DNA from: Bacillus vallismortis
GTDB lineage: Bacteria > Bacillota > Bacilli > Bacillales > Bacillaceae
DNA length: 64,000 nt
NCBI RefSeq assembly: GCF_004116955.1
Contig: NZ_CP026362.1
Span: 1,962,501-2,026,500, forward strand
Reading direction: 5' to 3'
Shown here: in pieces, positions 45,969 through 54,716 of the stretch
Numbering within the stretch: position 1 is the first letter of the stretch
Layout of the letters: each line of letters starts with the position of its first letter
The notes under the pieces: model-generated
What the model was told of the DNA's origin: nothing
The model's input: only the letters and a program-made list of their open reading frames with translations
Databases searched by the model: none
Made by a program: the position numbers and the translations under genes

Positions 45969-46562
45969 TTATTCATTTGTTGATTCCGCAGGTTCAACTG
46001 ATTCTGCAGATTCGATTTCGCCTTCTAAAATATACTGGCCGCGATACGGCTTTTTCACTTCCGGATACATTTTAATTAGGCTTTGCATGAATGTTGTCAT
46101 ATTAGGGATTTCAAGACCGCTTTCTTTTTCAATCTCTTTTTGAAGCTCGGAGCTCTTAATCGCCGCGTTGTGGCGCTTTAAAGTTTTAATGGCAGCTTCT
46201 CGCAGCTTAGCTGCTTTTGATCCCGGTCTTGCCGTACCTCTTCTTCTTCGTGTTGTTCCGTCTGGTATACCGGCAGGAAGAGAGGAAATAGATTGAAGCT
46301 GAGGCTGAACAGACTGCTGCTGTGACGGCGGCTGATAGCTTCTGATCTCCTGAGCCGCAAGCTCAGCGAGAACCGGCAGAGAGTCTGGTTTTTTTTCAGA
46401 ACGTAAATCCTTTTTGATTTCGGAAGGGCTTCCATTTCTGTCCAACTCTCTTAATTTTGCGTATATTTTATCACGTTCGATTTGATATTCACGAATGACT
46501 TTCACTTCAGCTTCATTTAATTGTTCTAACCGCAAGCGCAAAGCTTCTCTTTCATTAAACAT
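45969..46562 (-). CDS. rok: Rok, xenogeneic silencer and competence repressor
   Basis: 197 residues. N-terminal coiled-coil oligomerisation domain (MFNEREALRLRLEQLNEAEV, 1-45), a Gln/Pro/Ser-rich linker, and a C-terminal winged-helix DNA-binding domain (GTARPGSKAAKLREAAIKTL ... KKPYRGQYIL) that binds AT-rich DNA through the minor groove. It silences horizontally acquired genes and represses comK. The C-terminal tail is longer by six residues than the 191-residue 168 protein as I remember it, owing to an 18-bp imperfect tandem repeat at 45982-46017. Confidence 0.94.
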   Translation of the reverse strand: MFNEREALRLRLEQLNEAEVKVIREYQIERDKIYAKLRELDRNGSPSEIKKDLRSEKKPDSLPVLAELAAQEIRSYQPPSQQQSVQPQLQSISSLPAGIPDGTTRRRRGTARPGSKAAKLREAAIKTLKRHNAAIKSSELQKEIEKESGLEIPNMTTFMQSLIKMYPEVKKPYRGQYILEGEIESAESVEPAESTNE

Positions 46563-46828
46563 TCCTCAATGTACCCCCTATCGAAATTAACATCTTTAAA
46601 TAAGATATTAGATTACAAAAGTAATTTTATCAACTATTATTTTAGCATTTTACTATTATATTTACTCTATGAAAAATTCCTTATTTTCTGAAAAATATTT
46701 ATTTTCCAGAAGAGTTCTTTATTCTCAAGGGTTCAAGGGACTTTTCGAGTTCATTTGGTATTATGTTGAAAATATATATTTTACTTACTTCTTTAAAAAA
46801 ATGTAGTGTAATATCTACAATTTTCGAG
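46563..46828. other. AT-rich region upstream of rok without a supported gene
   Basis: Strongly AT-rich DNA with T and A tracts ahead of rok. It presumably holds the rok promoter and binding sites for Rok itself (autorepression is known) but no single element is clear enough to call. Confidence 0.4.
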
Positions 46829-46954
46829 TTATGGGCGATGAAATTTATCTAAAATTGAGGAAAAACATAAAAAAATTTGCTGTTTTTTCATCGTATCAAT
46901 CCATATATCAACTTTCACCTTGCCCAGATTTGGAAAAATAATCTTCTTACTCAT
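46829..46954 (-). CDS. Possible 41-residue peptide, unrecognised
   Basis: MSKKIIFPNLGKVKVDIWID followed by TMKKQQIFLCFSSILDKFHRP. AAAGGA lies 8 nt before the ATG. It is on the same strand as ykuV, directly behind the ykuV terminator, in AT-rich DNA between ykuV and rok. No family is recognised; it could be a chance frame. Confidence 0.3.
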   Translation of the reverse strand: MSKKIIFPNLGKVKVDIWIDTMKKQQIFLCFSSILDKFHRP

Positions 46955-46980
46955 TTTCGATTCCTTTCTTATACAAATAA

Positions 46981-47005
46981 AAAAACCTGATGAGATCAGG
47001 TTTTT
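46981..47005 (-). terminator. Terminator of ykuV
   Basis: AAAAACCTGA - TGAGA - TCAGGTTTTT; 10-bp stem. Confidence 0.8.
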
Positions 47006-47016
47006 ATGAAGAATCT

Positions 47017-47469
47017 TCAAGCCTGTTCTGTTTCAGACAGAACACGGTTCACACGTTTTTCAAGCATTTTCATCCCGCTGCCGCCGGCTTGAAAGTGACG
47101 AAGCTGGCCTGTTTTATCAAACACATAGTATGCAGGCACATAATCATTTTCAAATGCATCGGTTAAAGCATGATCACTATCAACAAAAATTGGCTGAGTG
47201 ATATCATGTTCATCAGCTACTTCTTTTATTTTGCCCAGGTCAAGATCATCCTCGGAACGAGGCATATGCACAGCTATAACGTTCAGTTTATCTTGATATT
47301 GATCACGAAATTGATTCACTTGCGGCATCGCTTCTTTGCACAGATGGCAGCTGATGGACCAGAAATGAATAAGCGTCGGCTTTTCCCCGATCAATTGCTC
47401 TCTCGTTACTTCACCATTGAACCAGGCTTTTTCCCCAGTCAATTCAGGCATTGGCTGACGTAATTTCAT
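47017..47469 (-). CDS. ykuV: YkuV, thiol-disulfide oxidoreductase (thioredoxin fold)
   Basis: 150 residues with no signal peptide, so cytoplasmic. TlpA/ResA-like thioredoxin fold with active-site Cys-Xaa-Xaa-Cys in SISCHLCKEAMPQVNQF at about residues 38-54 (CHLC), and the cis-Pro loop YVPAYYVFDKTGQL. Two residues longer at the C-terminus than the 148-residue 168 protein as I recall. Next to the peroxiredoxin-like ykuU, which suggests a joint role in thiol redox defence. Confidence 0.9.
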   Translation of the reverse strand: MKLRQPMPELTGEKAWFNGEVTREQLIGEKPTLIHFWSISCHLCKEAMPQVNQFRDQYQDKLNVIAVHMPRSEDDLDLGKIKEVADEHDITQPIFVDSDHALTDAFENDYVPAYYVFDKTGQLRHFQAGGSGMKMLEKRVNRVLSETEQA

Positions 47470-47489
47470 TGCTTTCCCTCCTATTACAC

Positions 47490-47521
47490 AAAAGGCCTAA
47501 CAAATATGTCAGACCCTTTTT
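47490..47521 (-). terminator. Weak terminator or attenuator between ykuU and ykuV
   Basis: On the minus strand AAAAAGGGTCTGACA-TATT-TGTTAGGCCTTTTG, an imperfect stem with a short T run, in the 67-bp gap. Confidence 0.4.
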
Positions 47522-47536
47522 CGTTCTTAGAAAGAA

Positions 47537-48079
47537 TTAAAGTGTTTTTTGGCCTGGTTTCCAGTTGGCCGGACAGAGTCCGCCGGTTTGCAGCGCTTGA
47601 AGAACACGAAGCGTTTCATCAACGTCTCGGCCAATATTGTTATGGAAAACAGTTTGATATTGGAGCTCGCCTTCTGGATTGATAATATATAATCCGCGCA
47701 GGGCCACACCTTCTTCTTCGATTAAAACGCCATATTCACGGGATACCTCGTGGTTTGTATCAGCTGCAAGCGGATATTTCAGCTGGCCAAGGCCGTTTTC
47801 TTTACGATCAGTATTTATCCACGCCAAATGAGTATGGATTGTGTCAGTTGACACTCCGATGACTTCTGCATCAAGATCTTCAAATTCGTCGTATCGGTCA
47901 GACATTGCTGTAATTTCCGTTGGGCAAACAAAAGTGAAGTCCATTGGATAGAAGAACAGCACTGTCCATTTGTCGTTTTTCATGTTTTCCTCAAGACTTA
48001 CTTTGCCAAATTCTTTACTTGCAAGGACTGCTTCCATTTCAAAACGAGGAGCCTGTTTACCTACCATACGTTCTGCCAT
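47537..48079 (-). CDS. ykuU: YkuU, 2-Cys peroxiredoxin family protein
   Basis: 180 residues from the ATG at 48079 with GGAGGG upstream. AhpC/TSA fold: peroxidatic Cys in FFYPMDFTFVCPTEITAMS (Pxxx(T/S)xxC) at about residue 52, catalytic Arg in GVALRGLYIINPEG, and a resolving Cys in QTGGLCPANWKPGQ near the C-terminus. It reduces peroxides using a thiol donor; YkuV is a candidate partner (inference from adjacency). Confidence 0.92.
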   Translation of the reverse strand: MAERMVGKQAPRFEMEAVLASKEFGKVSLEENMKNDKWTVLFFYPMDFTFVCPTEITAMSDRYDEFEDLDAEVIGVSTDTIHTHLAWINTDRKENGLGQLKYPLAADTNHEVSREYGVLIEEEGVALRGLYIINPEGELQYQTVFHNNIGRDVDETLRVLQALQTGGLCPANWKPGQKTL

Positions 48080-48321
48080 ATGTATCCCTCCAATTATCGT
48101 TTGGCTTAAAAGCCGGATTCCCATGAAAATAAAGGATCATCATCTATATTTCGTTAATAACATCACAATGCCCATTATATAGGAGCTCATTTTCCGAGTC
48201 AATTTTTAACAATTCATGTTTGACTATGTCTGGAACATTTTTGAAGAAAAAGTTTAACATGTTCAAGTAAAGGGTAACAAACCTCAATATGCTGCAATCA
48301 CTTCAGAAAAGGAGCCCCAAT

Positions 48322-49125
48322 ATGGATTTTATTAAACAATATGATTGGCCGGGACTTATTACACATGCCAGTGTCCTGCTCGTTAAACTCGTCATTATGA
48401 TTTTCATCTACTTTATCGTTCGATCATTAGGCATGAAAATCATTAAGCATCTTTTTGCAAAATTCGAGGAGCAGAACAGTTTGTCCAAAGGACGCGCATA
48501 TACGCTCCAAAGCCTGACTCTCAACATATTTTCTTACATATTGATTTTTATATTCTTCGTCATGGTTCTGGATTTGTTTCATTACGACCCTAGCGCTCTT
48601 TTAGCGGGAGCAGGAATTGTCGGACTGGCTGTCGGATTTGGTGCCCAAGGGCTTGTCAGCGACATCGTGACAGGTTTTTTTATTCTGCTTGAAAAACAAT
48701 TGGATGTTGGAGATTATATTACGGTTTCCACCTTTGACGGGATTGTCGAACAGGTTGGCTTAAGAACAACTCAAATCCGCAGTTTTGATGGGACACTGCA
48801 TTATATCCCTAACAGAAACATTACAAACGTGAGCAATCATTCCCGGGGAACAATGGAGGCTCTGGTTGACATAAAAGTGCCGGCTGAAAGAAACATTGAT
48901 GAAACGATTCACATTTTACAGCAAGTATGCAATGAAACGGCAGCCGCTCTTCCGCAAATAATAGAGGGCCCAAATGTCATTGGGATTCAAGAACTTGGCA
49001 CTTCCGAAATCGTGATCAGAGTCATTGCCAAAACAGAAAATATGGAACAGTGGCGCGTCGAGCGAGTGCTTCGAAAGGAAATAAAAACCGCCCTTGACCG
49101 CGCTTTTCCTAGAGAAACTGAGTAA
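48322..49125 (+). CDS. ykuT: YkuT, small-conductance mechanosensitive channel (MscS family)
   Basis: 267 residues from the ATG at 48322 with AAAGGAG upstream. Three membrane helices (about 18-38, 65-88, 93-120); the third is the pore helix with the Gly/Ala pattern [25 protein letters not shown] beta domain ([24 protein letters not shown]) and a cytoplasmic alpha/beta domain follow. It releases solutes on hypo-osmotic shock. Its terminator has been interrupted by the second IS copy. Confidence 0.94.
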   Translation: MDFIKQYDWPGLITHASVLLVKLVIMIFIYFIVRSLGMKIIKHLFAKFEEQNSLSKGRAYTLQSLTLNIFSYILIFIFFVMVLDLFHYDPSALLAGAGIVGLAVGFGAQGLVSDIVTGFFILLEKQLDVGDYITVSTFDGIVEQVGLRTTQIRSFDGTLHYIPNRNITNVSNHSRGTMEALVDIKVPAERNIDETIHILQQVCNETAAALPQIIEGPNVIGIQELGTSEIVIRVIAKTENMEQWRVERVLRKEIKTALDRAFPRETE

Positions 49126-49132
49126 ATAAAAG

Positions 49133-49141
49133 AACCGAAGC
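49133..49141. terminator. Left arm of the split ykuT/ykuS terminator
   Basis: AACCGAAGC pairs with GCTTCGGTT at 50438-50446. The original loop was TTTTT, now present on both sides of the IS (49142-49146 and 50433-50437). Confidence 0.88.
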
Positions 49142-49240
49142 TTTTTGGGACTGACCCCATAAGATGAGACAAATAAAAACACCTTCAAGTTTGAATACGG
49201 ATGATTGTTATCCGAAATTAGACTTGGAGGTGTTTTTTCT

Positions 49241-49573
49241 ATGGGGACAAGAATGAGTTATCCGCTTGAAGTGAAACAGAAGGCTGTAGAAATGAGATTG
49301 GCAGGCGTACCTATGAAAGAGATCATGCAGGAGTTGAATATCAAAAATAATACGCAGATTAAGACATGGGTCAGATGGTATAAGGCTGGTGATACACACC
49401 GATTTGAACAACCTGTTGGTAAGCAATACACTTATGGAAAAGGTCCGGAGTATTCTTCCGAATTAGAGAAACTGCAGGCAGAGAATCGTTACCTGAGACA
49501 ACAGAATGAAGTTTTAAAAAAGTACAACGAATTGGAAAGGAAGTTGATAGTAAAACGTCAGTCGAACTTGTAG
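49241..49573 (+). CDS. IS3-family transposase OrfA, copy 2
   Basis: 110 residues from the ATG at 49241. It differs from copy 1 at eight positions (for example V5M, D17E, K31E, K37N, V40I), all apparently compatible with function. HTH and leucine zipper as in copy 1; the frameshift heptamer is conserved. Confidence 0.9.
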   Translation: MGTRMSYPLEVKQKAVEMRLAGVPMKEIMQELNIKNNTQIKTWVRWYKAGDTHRFEQPVGKQYTYGKGPEYSSELEKLQAENRYLRQQNEVLKKYNELERKLIVKRQSNL

Positions 49574-49578
49574 AAATA

Positions 49579-50391
49579 TTGCACAGCACAATGACCGTGC
49601 AGGATATCTGTATTCATTTAGGTATCTCTCGGGCGTCTTATTATCGTTGGAAGAAGAATATGATGAAGGATCATCCCAAACGCCATTTGGAAAAACAAAT
49701 CGGCACGTTGTGCCGAGAGCACAAGTATCGATATGGATATCGAAAAATCACAGCCATATTAAAAAAGGGAATGTGTATTAACCATAAAACGGTTCAGCGT
49801 ATTATGCAGAAAAATCAGTGGCAGTGCCGGGTTAAGGTGAAAAAGCGCAAGAAGAATGGGCAGCCATATGCCGTGGTCGATAATATATTAGATCGGAACT
49901 TTCAGTCTGATCATCCTCTTGAAAAACTAGTAACGGACATCACGTATTTGCCTTATGGACAGAAGCAATTGTACCTTTCCAGTATATTGGATGTATACAA
50001 TGGAGAAGTGATTGCTTTTACGATTGGAGATAAGCAGGACACAGACTTTGTCTTACACACACTTGATCAACTGCCAACACTGCCTGAGAACTGCGTGTTA
50101 CATAGTGACCAAGGATCTGTGTATACATCTTACGAGTATCAGAAAGCTGTTAAAACAAAAGGCATTACCATGAGCATGTCCCGCAAAGGGACGCCCGCTG
50201 ATAATGCCTCCATCGAATCGTTTCATTCCTCACTAAAGTCTGAAACGTTCTATCTTAACAGCATTGATCGAACCACGACCGCCATCGTAGAACGCACTGT
50301 CAAAGAATACATTTATTATTATAACAACATTCGTATTCAAACGAAACTAAACAACCAATCACCGATAAATTATCGGCAATTGGCTGTTTAA
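49579..50391 (+). CDS. IS3-family transposase OrfB, copy 2
   Basis: 270 codons. Seven residue differences from copy 1 fall in the first 39 codons and none in the remaining 231; there are only about five silent nucleotide changes in that part. DDE residues are the same as in copy 1 and the frame is intact, so this copy may also be active. Confidence 0.92.
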   Translation: MHSTMTVQDICIHLGISRASYYRWKKNMMKDHPKRHLEKQIGTLCREHKYRYGYRKITAILKKGMCINHKTVQRIMQKNQWQCRVKVKKRKKNGQPYAVVDNILDRNFQSDHPLEKLVTDITYLPYGQKQLYLSSILDVYNGEVIAFTIGDKQDTDFVLHTLDQLPTLPENCVLHSDQGSVYTSYEYQKAVKTKGITMSMSRKGTPADNASIESFHSSLKSETFYLNSIDRTTTAIVERTVKEYIYYYNNIRIQTKLNNQSPINYRQLAV

Positions 50392-50437
50392 AAGGTGTTT
50401 TGATCCCTGTCTTAAAAACGGGGGTCAGTCCCTTTTT

Positions 50438-50446
50438 GCTTCGGTT
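50438..50446. terminator. Right arm of the split ykuT/ykuS terminator
   Basis: GCTTCGGTT followed by TTTC, immediately downstream of ykuS on the minus strand. Confidence 0.85.
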
Positions 50447-50452
50447 TTTCAT

Positions 50453-50698
50453 TTACTGAATTCTGCTTTCCACTTCGCTGCAAATTTCTTCAGCAGTCAT
50501 CCCGGAAGCTGTAATGACGGGTGCTTGTGTTGCCGTATCAGCTATTCCTTGCACATTATTGTCAAGGCCTGTTACGACACAGCAGTCACAGCCTTTTGCA
50601 TCGGAAGGGCTTTTCATCATGACAACGTCATATCCTTTTTCTTTTAATGCGGCTTCAACATCTGATAACGATTGTTCAATTCCAATTTTTTTTGCCAT
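50453..50698 (-). CDS. ykuS: YkuS, UPF0180 protein
   Basis: 81 residues (MAKKIGIEQSLSDVEAALKE ...), with a CDCCVVTGLDNNVQGIAD centre containing a Cys-Asp-Cys-Cys cluster that might bind metal or form a disulfide. UPF0180 family, unknown function. It is probably cotranscribed behind dapL. The IS begins (on this strand) 20 bp after its stop codon, with only half its terminator in between. Confidence 0.86.
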   Translation of the reverse strand: MAKKIGIEQSLSDVEAALKEKGYDVVMMKSPSDAKGCDCCVVTGLDNNVQGIADTATQAPVITASGMTAEEICSEVESRIQ

Positions 50699-50759
50699 TA
50701 TTGAACACCTCCGTTTACTAGAGTGCTCATTTTTTGGAATTTTATTCTTTCATTTGTAC

Positions 50760-51884
50760 TTAATTGGCATAAACAGAAAAATAACCTGTCATGACGTTAA
50801 CCGCTGTTTCTATCGCATTTTCATCAGGATTCAGCTTTGCGTGATGAAGCCCATGTTCAGAATCAGCACCAAGCCAGAACATGAAGCCCGGATATTTCTT
50901 CAGCATGTAGCCGAAATCCTCTCCAGTCATTGCTTCTTTTGCTGCGATTACTGTTGCTAGTTCATGTTCAGCAACAAAAGACATAAATTCTTCTGTCAGC
51001 CCGCTCGTATTATAAACTTGGTGATACACAGACGGATACGTTACTTTTCCTGTACAACGGAATCCGATTTCTATTCCTTTCACTACATCTTCAATCCGTT
51101 CCTTTACCCGTTTCATCGATTCTTCAGAAAGGGTGCGAATGGTGCCTTCCAAGCGGGCTGTTTCCGCAATGATATTTTGTGCTGAGCCTCCTGTAATGGT
51201 ACCGACCGTAATAACCGCGCTGTCCAGCGGATCTGTGTTTCTAGATATGATCGTTTGCAGCTGGGTGACAAGTGTGCTTGCCGCTACAACCATATCTTCG
51301 GCAAGGTGCGGATAGGCCGCATGTCCCCCTTTTCCTTCCAAATCGATGACAAGCTCTGATGTATTCGCAAAAAGGAGGCCGCTTTTTGTCGCGATCGTGC
51401 CTACGGGCAGCTCTGGAGCAATATGCAATGCGGTGATGACATCAGGCTGCCACTTTTTTAATACATCACTCTCAAGCATTGGTTCCGCACCGCCAGGCCC
51501 TTCCTCTGCCGGCTGAAACAGGAAGAGCAAATCATGTTTGACCGGGTGGTAAATAAAATGGTCAATAATGCCGAGTGCAATCGTCATATGCAAATCGTGT
51601 CCGCAGGCGTGCATGTTGCCGTGATGCTCTGATGCGAATGGAAGACCGGTCTGCTCTTCAATGGAAAGCGCATCGATATCCGCTCTGTACGCCAGCATTT
51701 TCTCCGGCTCCGTCCCGTTGATCTTAACAAAAAGCCCTGTTCGCCATTTCTCAATTTCAATTCTGTCTTGCGGATATTGTTCCAAAACATTTAATAAATA
51801 TTGCTGGGTTTTGTACTCCTGAAATCCAAGCTCCGGTATACGGTGCAGATCTCTGCGGATTGCGATGAGCTCCTCTTTCTTCAT
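50760..51884 (-). CDS. dapL: N-acetyldiaminopimelate deacetylase DapL (YkuR)
   Basis: 374 residues, M20 peptidase/amidohydrolase family. Metal and active-site motifs: [17 protein letters not shown] (about 92-108), the [15 protein letters not shown] segment with the catalytic Glu, [10 protein letters not shown], and the C-terminal [10 protein letters not shown] and HHAKLNPDE. It removes the acetyl group in the acetylase branch of diaminopimelate/lysine synthesis. Directly downstream of dapH, the preceding pathway gene. Confidence 0.92.
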   Translation of the reverse strand: MKKEELIAIRRDLHRIPELGFQEYKTQQYLLNVLEQYPQDRIEIEKWRTGLFVKINGTEPEKMLAYRADIDALSIEEQTGLPFASEHHGNMHACGHDLHMTIALGIIDHFIYHPVKHDLLFLFQPAEEGPGGAEPMLESDVLKKWQPDVITALHIAPELPVGTIATKSGLLFANTSELVIDLEGKGGHAAYPHLAEDMVVAASTLVTQLQTIISRNTDPLDSAVITVGTITGGSAQNIIAETARLEGTIRTLSEESMKRVKERIEDVVKGIEIGFRCTGKVTYPSVYHQVYNTSGLTEEFMSFVAEHELATVIAAKEAMTGEDFGYMLKKYPGFMFWLGADSEHGLHHAKLNPDENAIETAVNVMTGYFSVYAN

Positions 51885-51910
51885 TCCTTATTCCTCCCTG
51901 CCTATACGAA

Positions 51911-51943
51911 TAAGGCGTGGATAATATATCCACGCCTTTTTTA
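51911..51943. terminator. Hairpin between dapH and dapL
   Basis: AAGGCGTGGATA - ATA - TATCCACGCCTT, 12-bp perfect stem. T-rich on the plus side; on the minus strand only TTATTCG follows, so it is probably a partial terminator or mRNA stabiliser between the two genes. Confidence 0.6.
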
Positions 51944-51955
51944 TCAAACCATTCC

Positions 51956-52666
51956 TTACAGCTGGCGTAATTCCTGCTTGATTTCAGTTTTACCTTTTGT
52001 TTTCTCATCAATGTCTTTGATTTTTTTAGCAGGTGTGCCTGCAACGACAGTGTATGGCTCAACATCGTTTACCACGATTGCGCCTGCAGCCACAACCGCT
52101 CCTTTGCCTACTGTTACGCCTTCAAGCACAACAGCATTTGCCCCGATCACAACATCGTCCTCAATTACAACCGGTTGAGCGGATGGCGGCTCAATAACGC
52201 CCGCAAGCACAGAACCCGCTCCAATATGGCAGTTTTTGCCAACAGTAGCTCGTCCGCCCAAGACAACGTTCATATCGATCATTGTGCCTTCGCCGATAAC
52301 TGAACCGATATTGATAGAAGCCCCCATCATGATGACTGCATTATCACCGATTTCAACTTGGTCGCGGATGATCGCGCCAGGCTCGATACGCGCTTTGATA
52401 TTTTTAAGGTCAAGCATTGGAATCGCAGAATTGCGGCGGTCATTTTCAACCACATAGTCTTCGATTTTGCTTTGATTTTCTTCAATGGCTGTTTGGATTT
52501 CGCTCCATTCACCGAAAATGACACCTGTGTTTCCGTTGATAAAAGCTTTCGCAGATTCGCCAAAATTGATTCCTTCCAGCTCACCTTTTACGTAAACCTT
52601 TACAGGTGTAGATTTCGTGCTATTTTGAATAAATGAAATAATTTCATTTGCGTCCATCATTTTCAT
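51956..52666 (-). CDS. dapH: Tetrahydrodipicolinate N-acetyltransferase DapH
   Basis: 236 residues. An N-terminal DapH domain (about 1-85) is followed by a left-handed beta helix made of hexapeptide repeats ([59 protein letters not shown], and so on). It acetylates tetrahydrodipicolinate for lysine and cell-wall meso-diaminopimelate. Paired with dapL. Confidence 0.95.
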   Translation of the reverse strand: MKMMDANEIISFIQNSTKSTPVKVYVKGELEGINFGESAKAFINGNTGVIFGEWSEIQTAIEENQSKIEDYVVENDRRNSAIPMLDLKNIKARIEPGAIIRDQVEIGDNAVIMMGASINIGSVIGEGTMIDMNVVLGGRATVGKNCHIGAGSVLAGVIEPPSAQPVVIEDDVVIGANAVVLEGVTVGKGAVVAAGAIVVNDVEPYTVVAGTPAKKIKDIDEKTKGKTEIKQELRQL

Positions 52667-52729
52667 ATGTATAGTCCTCCTCCTGATTTTCTACCTCATT
52701 ACTGTATCAAAGGAAAGATACAAAGACAA

Positions 52730-52765
52730 GAAAAAAGGGAACAGCCGCTTGAGCAGTTCCCAGTG
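52730..52765 (-). terminator. Terminator of ykuNOP
   Basis: On the minus strand GGGAAC ... GTTCCC followed by TTTTTTCTTG, just past ykuP. Confidence 0.7.
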
Positions 52766-52770
52766 GTAAG

Positions 52771-53226
52771 TCAGACAGCGATTCCGCTTTTCTTTGCGAA
52801 TTGTCTTCCGAACTCCATCAATTCTTGCTCTTCTTCACCTTCTGGATTATTTTCGATTTTTACTGAAGGCAGTACAATTTCGCCTCCGCGTTCTTTTATT
52901 TTTGCTTCAAGCGTATCAACTGCTCCACAGAAAAATTCATATGCTGTATCACCGGAACCGAATACAGCGCAAGTTTTGCCGGAAAAATCAATCTCATCCA
53001 TATCTTCAGCAAGGTCTAAAAATTCATCAGGCAAATCGCCGTCACCCCACGTGTAGGTTCCCATCATAATATGGTCATAATCGTTAAACAGCTGTGCATC
53101 ATCTATATCCATCACTTCGTAACGGTCTGCCTCCGCTTCCGCCTCTTGAAGGCCCTTTTCAATCAAATCTGCCATTGCTTCAGTGTTGCCAGACATTGTT
53201 GCATAAACGAGTAAAATCTTCCCCAA
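52771..53226 (-). CDS. ykuP: YkuP, short-chain flavodoxin
   Basis: 151 residues. FMN phosphate loop VYATMSGNTEAMADLIEKG (T/SxTGNT-type) at residues 7-25, and isoalloxazine-binding GTYTWGDGDLPDEFLDL and FGSGDTAYEFFCGAVD. It replaces iron-sulfur ferredoxin as electron donor during iron limitation. Third gene of the Fur-controlled ykuNOP operon. Very similar to YkuN, its paralogue two genes upstream. Confidence 0.94.
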   Translation of the reverse strand: MGKILLVYATMSGNTEAMADLIEKGLQEAEAEADRYEVMDIDDAQLFNDYDHIMMGTYTWGDGDLPDEFLDLAEDMDEIDFSGKTCAVFGSGDTAYEFFCGAVDTLEAKIKERGGEIVLPSVKIENNPEGEEEQELMEFGRQFAKKSGIAV

Positions 53227-53241
53227 TTCTTTTTTCCTCCT

Positions 53242-54135
53242 CTAATGAATCATTGCTGACACATCGTACGGCTGAACAAATTTACATTCATACAAGCCTG
53301 CACAAAAGAAATTCTCTTTCTGATTGGCCACTCTCCATCCATGCCCTTTAATGGTATCGAACCATTTTAACGACCTGGCTTCGAGGTCGGCCTGGTAAAT
53401 TCTCGAATAACCATTTTCGTCTTGCATTGTTGTGACATATATAATTCCATCATCCTCTGAAATATCAAGAAATGATTCTTCATTTTTCATCATGCTGGAT
53501 TGTATAGTGAACTCTTCATCAGTCAAAATATTCCGTACAGTGACAGCACCGCACTTACCTTTCACAGAACCCATCGCAGCCACTAGCCAATTTTCATTGA
53601 ACACGAGCATGGATGCTGTCATGCGTGTTTCTTCTTTTTTAACGATTTGGACTGTGTCATGGTTAAAGTCATAAGCCCAAATGCCTCCAAAATATTCGTG
53701 TATTTGCGTGCCGATGAAAAGGCTGCTGCCCTGCAGGCACAATGAACGGATTACAGGGGGGTTATCAAATCCCGCAAAAGGTTTCGCTACGCGCCAAGAA
53801 ACACCAAAATCATCCGATACATAAATGCAATGCTTGCCATGGGCGCAGGCAAACCCGTCGTTTCGGCCAGTAATCGCCCATACTGTTGCGTTTGTCGGAA
53901 AGCTCGACATCGTCCAGGTTTTCCCTTCGTCAGACGAACGAATGACCGTTCCCTTTTCACCGACGCCAAACAAGTAAGGCCCTATGTAACTGATGCCATG
54001 AATTTTGCTTTTCAAACGGAAAAGCTTTCTCCAGCCCTGCTCCAAAGAATAATGAAAAATGCCTTCTCTTTGTACCGCCACAAAATAACCTGAAGTAGCC
54101 GATGCCGTGACAGCAGTCGCTCCTTTATGAAACAT
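53242..54135 (-). CDS. ykuO: YkuO, beta-propeller-like protein of the flavodoxin operon
   Basis: 297 residues from the ATG at 54135 (MFHKGATAVTASATSGYFVA), overlapping the end of ykuN by 11 nt. Repeated YVSDDFGVSWR / RSSDEGKTWT motifs are BNR/Asp-box type repeats, which form beta-propellers in sialidase-like and WD-like proteins. No signal peptide. It sits between two flavodoxin genes under Fur control, so a role in iron limitation is likely, but its activity is unknown. Confidence 0.85.
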   Translation of the reverse strand: MFHKGATAVTASATSGYFVAVQREGIFHYSLEQGWRKLFRLKSKIHGISYIGPYLFGVGEKGTVIRSSDEGKTWTMSSFPTNATVWAITGRNDGFACAHGKHCIYVSDDFGVSWRVAKPFAGFDNPPVIRSLCLQGSSLFIGTQIHEYFGGIWAYDFNHDTVQIVKKEETRMTASMLVFNENWLVAAMGSVKGKCGAVTVRNILTDEEFTIQSSMMKNEESFLDISEDDGIIYVTTMQDENGYSRIYQADLEARSLKWFDTIKGHGWRVANQKENFFCAGLYECKFVQPYDVSAMIH

Positions 54136-54601
54136 GGGTCTTTTCCTTGCTGATATAATCCGCCCATGCAAGAAAATCTCTCGCAAACGCTCGGCAGCTT
54201 TCCACATCATCATCTGTTTCAGGCGCCAGTTCGATTTTCAATGTTTCCTGGTAAACAGCAGCTCCCGCCTCTTGCAGCATGACGCTGAACAAATTGACCG
54301 CTTCACAAAACTTCGGATAAGAATAGTCGCCAGACCCAAAGCAGGCTGTTTTCAAGCCATTAAGCTGGAGCTGTTGGACCTCTTCAAAAAAATCTTCCGC
54401 TTCGTAAGGCAAATCGCCGTCGCCCCATGTATACGTGCCAATCAGCACATAATCATAGGATGTTAAGGCAGAAACATCCGCATCATCTATCTCAATCCAG
54501 TCGATATCCAACTCATAATCCTGAAGCGTTTCTTTTATAATGACGGCAATGTCTTCCGTATTTCCTGACATGCTGGCATATGTAATCAAGGCTTTAGCCA
54601 T
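54125..54601 (-). CDS. ykuN: YkuN, short-chain flavodoxin
   Basis: 158 residues. FMN loop TYASMSGNTEDIAVIIKE at residues 7-24, GTYTWGDGDLPYEAEDF and CFGSGDYSYPKFCEAVN isoalloxazine loops. In B. subtilis YkuN and YkuP can pass electrons to cytochrome P450 BioI and desaturase. First gene of ykuNOP; two Fur boxes lie upstream. Confidence 0.94.
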   Translation of the reverse strand: MAKALITYASMSGNTEDIAVIIKETLQDYELDIDWIEIDDADVSALTSYDYVLIGTYTWGDGDLPYEAEDFFEEVQQLQLNGLKTACFGSGDYSYPKFCEAVNLFSVMLQEAGAAVYQETLKIELAPETDDDVESCRAFARDFLAWADYISKEKTHVS

Positions 54602-54618
54602 GTTATCACCTCATCAAT

Positions 54619-54670
54619 TGATAATGATTTTCAATATCATATGTAACACTTTAAATGATAATGATTTTCA
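54619..54670 (-). promoter_or_regulatory. Two Fur boxes upstream of ykuNOP
   Basis: TGATAATGATTTTCA occurs twice, at 54619-54633 and 54656-54670, each one mismatch from the 15-bp Fur consensus TGATAATNATTATCA. Iron-bound Fur would repress ykuNOP. Confidence 0.88.
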
Positions 54671-54687
54671 TTGTCAATATATAAATA

Positions 54688-54716
54688 AAAAAAGACAGCA
54701 CATCGCTGTCTTTTAA
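54688..54716 (-). terminator. Terminator of ccpC
   Basis: AAAAGACAGC - ACATC - GCTGTCTTTT, 10-bp stem, overlapping the last codon of ccpC. Confidence 0.8.

Larger units (their letters stand above)
49147..50432 (+). mobile_element. IS3-family insertion sequence, copy 2 (1286 bp)
   Basis: The same element as at 3342-4627: identical length, ends GGGACTGACCCC / GGGGTCAGTCCC, orfA and orfB with A AAA AAG at 49516-49522. It is flanked by TTTTT (4 or 5 bp of direct repeat; the homopolymer makes the exact size ambiguous). It differs from copy 1 mainly in the first 550 bp and is nearly identical after that. It has the same 5' hairpin, at 49176-49236. Confidence 0.93.
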
